DNA of 10,803 nucleotides. It comes from Methanobacteriota archaeon. GTDB lineage: Archaea > Thermoplasmatota > Poseidoniia > MGIII > CG-Epi1. The position numbers and the translations under genes were made by a program. Below, one piece after another: positions 1 to 5,167 of the stretch; positions within the stretch are counted from its first letter, which is position 1; the number at the start of each line of letters is the position of its first letter. Location of the stretch: assembly GCA_029977605.1 (NCBI GenBank), contig JAPOKN010000033.1, positions 1 through 10,803 of the forward strand. The letters run 5' to 3'. The notes under the pieces were generated by a model. That model was not told the origin of the DNA and did not search any database. It worked only from the letters and a program-made list of their open reading frames with translations.

Positions 1-212
1 AGGGAGCTAAACGGATAGAAGTTTTACCTGTGGTAGCAGCACGCATTGTTGCTGATCTAGTGGCAGCCGAACCCGTTGTTGCTCAACCAGTGGCAGCCGA
101 ACCCGTTGTTGCTCAACCAGTGGCAGCCGAGCCAGTTGTCGCTCAACCAGTAGTGGCAGAACCTGTTGTTGCAGAAGCTGTTGTGATTTCTGAAGCCGAT
201 GACGAGACCTAA
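1..212 (+). CDS. C-terminal end of an unidentified protein with a VAAEPVVAQP decapeptide repeat tail (5' partial)
   Basis: The frame starting at base 3 is open from the left edge to a TAA at 210-212, so this is the 3' end of a longer gene. A GTG at 30 could be read as a start, but nothing upstream closes the frame and there is no Shine-Dalgarno there. The visible part reads GAKRIEVLPVVAARIVADLV, then about four decapeptide units of the type VAAEPVVAQP, and ends in an acidic ISEADDET. Ala/Pro/Glu-rich low-complexity tails occur on many archaeal and bacterial proteins as flexible linkers or ends, so the tail does not identify the protein. The body lies outside the window and I do not recognise it. 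The tract is much richer in GC (18 of 30 bases per unit) than the genes to its right. Confidence 0.6.
   Translation, partial: GAKRIEVLPVVAARIVADLVAAEPVVAQPVAAEPVVAQPVAAEPVVAQPVVAEPVVAEAVVISEADDET
61..180 (+). repeat. 30-bp tandem repeat inside the partial CDS, about four units
   Basis: Units 61-90 and 91-120 are identical. Unit 121-150 differs at three positions and unit 151-180 is more diverged. Each 30-bp unit codes for ten residues, so the reading frame is kept. Two identical adjacent copies point to recent duplication by slippage or unequal recombination. The unit is an in-frame coding repeat without spacers, so it is not a CRISPR array. Confidence 0.9.
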
Positions 213-214
213 AT

Positions 215-260
215 AACCTTTAAATATAGCTACTAAACTAAAGGTTTACAACTAAAGGTT
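215..260 (+). promoter_or_regulatory. hsp20 promoter: TATA box plus three copies of TAAAGGTT
   Basis: TTTAAATA at 219-226 is a consensus archaeal TATA box, which would put transcription start near 249, about 27 nt before the ATG. The octamer TAAAGGTT occurs directly at 239-246 and 253-260, within a larger 10-bp direct repeat ACTAAAGGTT (237-246, 251-260; period 14 bp). It occurs inverted as AACCTTTA at 215-222, overlapping the BRE/TATA edge. Copies that overlap the TATA box and the predicted start site are where archaeal repressors usually bind. That they form an operator is an inference. A GGAG at 268-271 lies 4 nt before the start codon. Confidence 0.6.
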
Positions 261-275
261 GTTTACTGGAGAAAT

Positions 276-839
276 ATGAACAGAAAACGAAGAGATGATT
301 GGTTTAGCGGCGAGGATTGGAATATAGAGGACATCTTCAATAATTTAGATGGAGAATTTCAAAAAATGCGTAAGCAAATGGACAGTTTAATGAGAGATGC
401 TTTAGAAGGTAATAATTCAGAAAATGATACCAATAATCCATTTGTTTTTGGTTTTTCAGTTAAAACAGGTCCAGATGGTTTTCCAGTTTTTGAAGACTTT
501 GGAAATACAAGGATGAAACCGTTTGGAAAGAAAGGAGAAAAACCTACGGTAGATACGAGGAGAGAACCTCTTACAGACATTAATGAGACAGACAATCAAA
601 TTGCAATTACGGTTGAACTTCCTGGTGTTAACAAAGAAGATATAGATATTAATGTAATGGAAGATAAGGTAGAAGTCAATGTTAAGACTGAATCACGTAA
701 ATACTTCAAAAGCATTGATTTAACTTCATTGGTAGAAACTGAATCTTCGAAAGCTACTTACAAAAATGGAATATTAGATCTAGTATTAAGCAAAAAAGAA
801 TCTGATAAGCCCAAAGGAACGAAAGTAAAAGTAGATTAG
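276..839 (+). CDS. hsp20: Small heat-shock protein, Hsp20/alpha-crystallin family
   Basis: This is an ATP-independent holdase chaperone of 187 aa that should bind unfolding proteins in the cytoplasm as an oligomer. The alpha-crystallin domain covers about residues 97-173. It contains ELPGV (114-118) with the following acidic 'NKEDIDI' strand, and the hallmark A-x-x-x-x-G-I-L (ATYKNGIL, 160-167). The C-terminus VKV (184-186) could act as the I/V-x-I/V tail motif that docks subunits. The charged N-terminal arm includes FGFSVKTGPDG and FEDFGN, a pattern I associate with archaeal Hsp20 proteins. The start ATG has a GGAG 4 nt upstream and a strong TATA box about 50 bp upstream. The gene is monocistronic and converges on nadM with only 22 bp between stops. 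Heat or stress control through the promoter repeats is likely but inferred. Confidence 0.93.
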   Translation: MNRKRRDDWFSGEDWNIEDIFNNLDGEFQKMRKQMDSLMRDALEGNNSENDTNNPFVFGFSVKTGPDGFPVFEDFGNTRMKPFGKKGEKPTVDTRREPLTDINETDNQIAITVELPGVNKEDIDINVMEDKVEVNVKTESRKYFKSIDLTSLVETESSKATYKNGILDLVLSKKESDKPKGTKVKVD

Positions 840-861
840 TCAAAAGGAGGGAGGGGGCCCG
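840..861. other. Convergent junction: G-rich purine tract ending in GGGCCC
   Basis: The whole gap between the hsp20 and nadM stop codons is a purine run, with G tracts GG-A-GGG-A-GGGGG at 846-857, then CCC. On the minus strand it reads as a pyrimidine tract ending in TTTT (845-842), which could help end the serS-nadM transcript. There is no clear stem-loop terminator. The base composition contrasts sharply with the AT-rich genes on both sides. Confidence 0.4.
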
Positions 862-1338
862 CTATGACAATTCTATATCAGAAATTATTTTTGCTACACT
901 TGCAGGGACATCCATTTCCCAATCATCACCGTCCTTCATCGCCTGACGGATGGAAACCCCCTGCCAAGCCTCGCGGTTGATTAAATTAGGAACTATTACA
1001 GGATATCCCGCTCTTTCAAATAGTTCTTTAACTAGTTTGTTTCCCGTATAAACCTTATCAAAAGGAGGCACAATATTTTCTAGATGATTTACGTATAAAT
1101 CATTGTTATTGATATCAGGGATTTCAAAGATCACGTAATTACAGTCATAGTTTGATAAAACAGACTTGATCATTTGTATTCTCTCTAGAGATGTAAAAGG
1201 ATTTTTCTCAGTTCTTTTTTCATTGGATGATCCTACGCATATTACCAGTTCTTCATTGTTATCAATTACAGTTTCAAATATAGAAAGATGACCCATATGT
1301 AGTGGCTGAAACCTTCCTAAGATTAATCCTTTCTTCAT
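862..1338 (-). CDS. nadM: Nicotinamide-nucleotide adenylyltransferase, archaeal type (NadM)
   Basis: This enzyme joins NMN and ATP to give NAD+ and pyrophosphate (EC 2.7.7.1), the last shared step of NAD synthesis, in the cytoplasm. At 158 aa it is close to the usual size of archaeal NMNAT. The nucleotidyltransferase fold is marked by GRFQPLHMGH (8-17), the HxGH-type ATP site. The SSNEKRTEKNPFTSLER stretch (37-53) and GVSIRQAM (127-134), the counterpart of the SxTxIR signature, support archaeal NMNAT over CoaD. The ATG overlaps the serS TGA as ATGA (1335-1338), so it is probably translationally coupled to serS. Its 3' part (891-990) has about 52% GC by hand count, against about 32% in the next 100 bp. 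A close NMNAT-like paralogue cannot be excluded but is less likely. Confidence 0.93.
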   Translation of the reverse strand: MKKGLILGRFQPLHMGHLSIFETVIDNNEELVICVGSSNEKRTEKNPFTSLERIQMIKSVLSNYDCNYVIFEIPDINNNDLYVNHLENIVPPFDKVYTGNKLVKELFERAGYPVIVPNLINREAWQGVSIRQAMKDGDDWEMDVPASVAKIISDIELS

Positions 1339-2603
1339 TTAGCTTTTATTATTTCCTGATTCCCCATCCATTTTCTTAGTACTTTAGGAATAATTACATC
1401 TCCATTATCAGTTTGATTATTTTCAAGTATTGCAGCTAAAGCCCTAGTAGTTGCGACTGCAGTTGAGTTTAAAGTATGAGGAAAGTCAGTACCTTCTGAT
1501 GTTCTGTATCTCATGTTTAGTCTAACAGATTGATATGATTTACAATTACTAGCACTTACAACCTCTTTCCATTTATTTGTTGATGGCATCCAAGCTTCAA
1601 TATCAAATTTTCGAGCAGCTACAGTACCAATGTCTCCTGTGCAGATATCAATTACTCTATAAGGTATCTCTAATTTTTCAAAAATATTTGTTGCATTATC
1701 TAGTATCTCTTTGTGCATCTTTTTTGAGTCTTCTGGCTTACAAAGAATTACTTGTTCTACCTTAGAGAATTGATGCACTCTCCAAATACCTCTATCGCTA
1801 ATTCCATGCGCCCCCACTTCTCTTCTAAAATTAGTAGAAATTCCGGCAAATTTCAGAGGCCCTTCTTTTAACTCAATTATTTCATTTTTAAATCTTGCAG
1901 TAATAGGATGTTCTGATGTCGCAATAAGGTATAAGTCATGTTCATCAATTTTATACATGACATCTTCAAAATCGCTCAAATCAACTACTCCTTCGTAAGC
2001 CTCTCTATTCATTAAAAAAGGCGGAGTTGTTAGACTATATCCTTTTTCACAAAGCATTTCTACTGCAAAATTAATTAGAGCAAGTTCAAGTCTAGCCAAA
2101 TCTCCAGTAAGGAAGTAGAATCTTCTTCCAGTTATTTTTGAAGCTCTTTTTAAGTCAGCTCCGTTAATTCCTTCTAGAATGTCTTGATGTGAAAGCCATT
2201 TTTTATTATCATTTATTATACCTTTCTTTGATAATTCTACATTTCCATTTTCGTCTTTTCCAATCGGCACTTCACTCTCTAAGAGATTTGGGACGAGCAT
2301 TCTTTTTGAGTCTCTAATATTTAGCGCTTCCTCGGTGTCTTTTTCATTTTGGACTAAATCGTTTTTTAGATTAGTCATTTTTTTAAGTACTTCTGAAAAA
2401 TCGGTTCCCTTTTTTTTGAGTTCTCCAATAGTTTTTGAGATAGTATTTCTTTTAGCCCTTAATCTATTTCCTTCTTCGATTAGCTTTCTCCATTTGTTAT
2501 CTAAATCAATAACGCTGAGTGCAATGTCTTTTGGCAAATTACGTTTCTTTAAGTCTTCAAAAATCTTTTCTGGCGATTCACGGAAGACTTTCATCTCTAG
2601 CAT
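1335..2603 (-). CDS. serS: Seryl-tRNA synthetase
   Basis: This class II synthetase charges tRNA-Ser with serine (EC 6.1.1.11) and its 422 aa are full length. The N-terminal half, about residues 30-100, is the charged coiled-coil arm that grips the tRNA long arm. The catalytic core shows TSEHP (229-233, serine-binding TxE), motif 2 FRREVGAHG...RVHQFSKVE (259-283), CTGDIGTVAARKFDIE (321-336), and motif 3 HTLNSTAVATTRALAAILEN (376-395). It is the common SerRS, not the rare zinc-dependent methanogen form. Two starts are possible: ATG at 2603 (MLEMKVF) or ATG at 2594 (MKVF). The second matches the usual beginning of the family, while the first sits 26 nt from the centre of the divergent promoter repeat, as expected for a leaderless mRNA. 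It heads the serS-nadM operon. Confidence 0.95.
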   Translation of the reverse strand: MLEMKVFRESPEKIFEDLKKRNLPKDIALSVIDLDNKWRKLIEEGNRLRAKRNTISKTIGELKKKGTDFSEVLKKMTNLKNDLVQNEKDTEEALNIRDSKRMLVPNLLESEVPIGKDENGNVELSKKGIINDNKKWLSHQDILEGINGADLKRASKITGRRFYFLTGDLARLELALINFAVEMLCEKGYSLTTPPFLMNREAYEGVVDLSDFEDVMYKIDEHDLYLIATSEHPITARFKNEIIELKEGPLKFAGISTNFRREVGAHGISDRGIWRVHQFSKVEQVILCKPEDSKKMHKEILDNATNIFEKLEIPYRVIDICTGDIGTVAARKFDIEAWMPSTNKWKEVVSASNCKSYQSVRLNMRYRTSEGTDFPHTLNSTAVATTRALAAILENNQTDNGDVIIPKVLRKWMGNQEIIKAK

Positions 2604-2620
2604 TATAGCTTCAATGAAGT

Positions 2621-2637
2621 AAGGTCTTTATGACCTT
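2621..2637. promoter_or_regulatory. Inverted repeat at the centre of the serS/hutI divergent promoter
   Basis: AAGGTC (2621-2626) and GACCTT (2632-2637) are perfect inverted arms around a 5-base TTTAT core. The core reads TTTAT on the plus strand and ATAAA on the minus strand and so could serve as a weak TATA element in both directions. Its centre (2629) is 25 bp from the hutI GTG (2654) and 26 bp from the serS ATG (2603). That is the spacing expected between a TATA box and a leaderless start. One bidirectional promoter serving two leaderless genes is an inference. A regulator site is the alternative. Confidence 0.45.
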
Positions 2638-2653
2638 CCCTCTATAGCCAAGA

Positions 2654-3859
2654 GTGTACCTTTTACGCGGAGCATCAGAGGTTGTAACGCCTAGGCCTGC
2701 AGTTAAGCCTCATTTCGGAGATGCGATGGGCATCGTCGACAGACGTGCTAATACTGACATTCTAATTGAAGGAGATAAAATTATTAAAGTTGCAAAACAT
2801 ATTGAAGCACCAGGGGCCGAAGTAATAGATGTTGCAGGTAAAGTTGTAGTTCCTGGCTTTGTAGATCCGCACACACATTTAGTTTGGGCTGGTTCTAGGG
2901 AGCATGAGCTTGAATGGAAGCTAAAGGGCAAAAGTTATCAAGAAATTTTAGCAGATGGCGGAGGAATTCTTCGCACAGTTAAAGAGACTCGTGCAGTTAG
3001 TGAGAGTGAATTAAGAGAACAAACGCTGAAAAGATTCAAGAAAGCTATAGAACTTGGTACCACTACTATTGAAATTAAGTCAGGCTATGGTTTAGATGAA
3101 GATACAGAGTTGAAACAATTACGAGTGGCCAACTGGTTAAAGTCTCTTAATTTAGCAGATGTAGTAGTGACCTTTATGGGTGCTCATGCATTTCCAGATG
3201 GTTTGAGTAAAGTTGAATATGTATCAGAAGTAATCAGAATGCTTCCTTTAGTTAAAGATTTAGCAGAATATTGTGATGTATTTTGCGAAGAAGGTGCTTT
3301 TACAGTAGACGAATCAAAAGAAATTTTAACAGCAGCAAAATCTCTAGGTTTCAACTTAAAAATTCACGCTGATGAGTTTGGAGATACGGGTGGAGGACGT
3401 TTAGGTGCAGAGATAGGAGTAGTAACTGCAGATCATCTTGCAGGAAGCTCTTTAGAAACAATTAAGGAACTTAGCAATTCTGGGGTTATAGGGGTTCTTT
3501 TGCCAGGTACTCCTTTTGCTTTATTATCGGACCATTATTCACCAGCTAGGAAAATGATAGCTAATAATCTTCCCATAGCTTTGGCAACAGACTGTAATCC
3601 TAATTGTTACACTGAATCTATGCAGCTAGTTCAACAGTTGGCGGTTTTTAGAATGGGAATGACTCCAGCAGAAGCTCTTGTTTCGTCTACTATAAATGCA
3701 GCTTTTGCAATAGGAAAAAGTGACAGGGGCGTCATTTCAGAGGGTTGGCGTGCAGATTTGTTAATATGTGATGTTCCAGATTATAGACATTTAACATATC
3801 ATTTTGGAATAAATCATGTTGACACGGTAATTATCGGTGGTAAAATTATAAATGGTTAA
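2654..3859 (+). CDS. hutI: Imidazolonepropionase (HutI)
   Basis: This amidohydrolase opens 4-imidazolone-5-propanoate to N-formimino-L-glutamate (EC 3.5.2.7), the third step of histidine breakdown. At 401 aa it is of normal length. Metal-site residues are visible: H73 and H75 in VDPHTHLVWAGSRE, H238 in IHADEFGDTGG, H261 in ADHLAGS and D313 in ATDCNPN. The substrate loop GKSYQEILADGGGI is also present. The GTG start is the first possible one after an in-frame TAG at 2645-2647, and YLLRGASEVVT matches the usual family N-terminus. No Shine-Dalgarno is visible, which suits a leaderless transcript. The first 100 bp of the gene have about 51% GC, against about 36% after. No hutH, hutU or formiminoglutamate hydrolase is in the window, so the rest of the pathway must lie elsewhere. 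The gene overlaps the next by 8 nt. Confidence 0.95.
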   Translation: MYLLRGASEVVTPRPAVKPHFGDAMGIVDRRANTDILIEGDKIIKVAKHIEAPGAEVIDVAGKVVVPGFVDPHTHLVWAGSREHELEWKLKGKSYQEILADGGGILRTVKETRAVSESELREQTLKRFKKAIELGTTTIEIKSGYGLDEDTELKQLRVANWLKSLNLADVVVTFMGAHAFPDGLSKVEYVSEVIRMLPLVKDLAEYCDVFCEEGAFTVDESKEILTAAKSLGFNLKIHADEFGDTGGGRLGAEIGVVTADHLAGSSLETIKELSNSGVIGVLLPGTPFALLSDHYSPARKMIANNLPIALATDCNPNCYTESMQLVQQLAVFRMGMTPAEALVSSTINAAFAIGKSDRGVISEGWRADLLICDVPDYRHLTYHFGINHVDTVIIGGKIING

Positions 3860-4829
3860 ACCTTTGAAAGATGCTGCTAAATTTCTTTGGAATGGAACTG
3901 TTTATGCCTTATCTTTACCTGAGCGATACGTGCGTGGTCTTTCAGCACTTTTAGGTGGTATTTTCAAGGAAACTACAGACATATTAGTTCCCGGTGTTGT
4001 AAAAGATACTACTAGTTATAATATATTTGTAGGCAATATCTTGAGGTTTACAGTTGAAAACGTTGGTGGCGTCAAGGGAGTATATGATGATGAGGGATTG
4101 GAAGGAGAGTTTGCCACAAGAAAATTAATTGGGAATACCATTGAAGGAGTAGGCATTGCAACAATCCATTTGTCACCTTTATGGTTTTTTGCTTTTTTTG
4201 CAGACTCAGTTAAAGGAGGACAAGCCTATCTTGAAAGACTTCATGAAGAAATGGTAGAAAATGGTTATATCGATTCTGAAACTTCTGCAGATTCATTCAC
4301 TACTCTTTTTGAAGGTTTAGAAAGAACGACAACTAGCTTTGCTCAAAATATAGATACGCCGCCTTTAACTAAAGATGAGATTTTGTCAAATATTGAGGAA
4401 ATAAGAGATTCAATATCTGATCTATTATCTAACTCCGGTAGCATTGCAAGTGGTACTGTTACAGAAATGTCAAATGTACTTCAAGATTTTATGAATACTG
4501 CAACAGATGAAGGACAGTCCTTATTGGAATTGGGAGGTTTATTAACTCTTCAAACAACTAATCGAGTAAAGCAGTTAGGAGGCTTAACTATTAGTGCGCC
4601 CAATGTGGCAGGTAAAATGCTTTATGAAAATATTCTAGGTTACTATTCAGATACTTTAACAGAAATCCATGAAAGAGGATATGCTAACGTTGCAAGTGAA
4701 ACAATTGAGCCATACGGTCAAGCAATTTTAGATCAATTTAGTACTGAAAAAATAACCTGGACAGAGCGACTTTTCAATAGTCCTGCAAGTGGCATAAGAA
4801 AGATTTTTGGCATGCAAAACTCCAAATAG
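3852..4829 (+). CDS. Conserved protein of unknown function, possibly membrane-associated (325 aa)
   Basis: The ATG lies inside the last codons of hutI (8-nt overlap, different frame), so the two are co-transcribed. I know no function for it. From memory, the block LPERYVRGLSALLGGIFKETTDILVP (22-47), then SYNIFVGNILRFTVENVGGV (55-74), resembles a widespread, uncharacterised protein family of bacteria; I could not test this. Residues 98-119, with IHLSPLWFFAFFADSVKGG at 105-123, form the only long hydrophobic stretch, perhaps one membrane-embedded helix or an amphipathic hairpin. The rest is predicted helical, acidic and soluble, with repeated Ser/Thr-Leu-Glu patterns (150-240). There is no signal peptide and no cysteine cluster. 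The overlap with hutI need not mean a role in histidine breakdown, since compact archaeal genomes often couple unrelated genes. Confidence 0.8.
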   Translation: MVKPLKDAAKFLWNGTVYALSLPERYVRGLSALLGGIFKETTDILVPGVVKDTTSYNIFVGNILRFTVENVGGVKGVYDDEGLEGEFATRKLIGNTIEGVGIATIHLSPLWFFAFFADSVKGGQAYLERLHEEMVENGYIDSETSADSFTTLFEGLERTTTSFAQNIDTPPLTKDEILSNIEEIRDSISDLLSNSGSIASGTVTEMSNVLQDFMNTATDEGQSLLELGGLLTLQTTNRVKQLGGLTISAPNVAGKMLYENILGYYSDTLTEIHERGYANVASETIEPYGQAILDQFSTEKITWTERLFNSPASGIRKIFGMQNSK

Positions 4830-4840
4830 TAGTATAGGAA
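4825..4840 (+). promoter_or_regulatory. Possible TATA region for the SRP RNA gene
   Basis: An AT-rich stretch containing AGTATAGG lies across and just after the stop of the preceding gene, about 25 bp before the likely 5' end of the SRP RNA. The match to the archaeal TATA consensus is weak. Read-through from hutI and its neighbour, followed by processing, is an alternative. Confidence 0.3.
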
Positions 4841-4856
4841 AGAGGTAAAGCTGGAC

Positions 4857-5163
4857 TTGGCCGGGGAGCTAGACGTACCCTGTGACCCTCAACCGCCTTT
4901 AGGGGGGGCGACAGCTAGTGACGGCGCACCCAGTAAGCTGTCTAATCCGCATTTCAACTGAGATATCCTGTCCCTCGGGGTCGCAGGTGATTGCAGACAT
5001 TTACCGGAGGGTAAATGTCGAGTCTTCATCATGGAAACCGGGTCAGGCCCGGAAGGGAGCAGCCTTACCGTGGACTACCGACGCTCGAGTGGGTCGCGGG
5101 GTTGAGAAGAAATACGGTGTCTGACATCTTGCCAGGACGACAACGCTAGTGGTCTGGCACTTT
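4857..5163 (+). ncRNA. ffs: Archaeal signal recognition particle RNA (7S RNA)
   Basis: This is the RNA scaffold of SRP, which directs ribosomes making secreted and membrane proteins to the SecYEG channel. Helix 8, the SRP54 site, is unmistakable at 5040-5065 (GGGTCAGGCCCGG, then AAGGGAGCAGCC). Helix 6 is a perfect 10-bp stem, 4996-5005 with 5010-5019, capped by GGAG (5006-5009), a GNAR-type loop bound by SRP19. The 5' domain has the UGUNR motif as TGTGA (4881-4885) and a small stem, CGCC (4894-4897) with GGCG (4907-4910). The two ends pair as archaeal helix 1: 4860-4872 with 5146-5158, both containing CTAG. This gives about 305 nt, the normal archaeal size. The 5' end is uncertain by about 10 nt. 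The 3' end follows from the T run at 5161-5167. Confidence 0.95.
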
Positions 5164-5167
5164 TTTT
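5130..5167 (+). terminator. Hairpin and T run ending the SRP RNA
   Basis: TGCCAG (5130-5135) is complementary to CTGGCA (5154-5159) with an 18-nt loop, followed by C and seven T (5161-5167). The 3' arm also belongs to helix 1 of the folded RNA, so the hairpin could form only while the RNA is being made. Archaeal termination relies mainly on the T run itself. Confidence 0.5.

Noticed and set aside
61..180. Tandem repeat as a CRISPR array
   Set aside because: The units touch without spacers, stay in frame and encode a regular decapeptide.
359..595. Minus-strand open frame inside hsp20
   Set aside because: It lies wholly within the well-supported Hsp20 gene, shows no motif and has no promoter or Shine-Dalgarno.
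1577..1765. Plus-strand open frame inside serS, and a similar one at 2335-2622
   Set aside because: Both are opposite a clear SerRS reading frame, and their residue composition is that of antisense translation.
2710..2931. Minus-strand open frame inside hutI
   Set aside because: It overlaps the metal-binding region of HutI and resembles no known protein.
4918..5124. Plus-strand open frame of 68 codons
   Set aside because: It falls within the SRP RNA, whose helix 6 and helix 8 explain the sequence.
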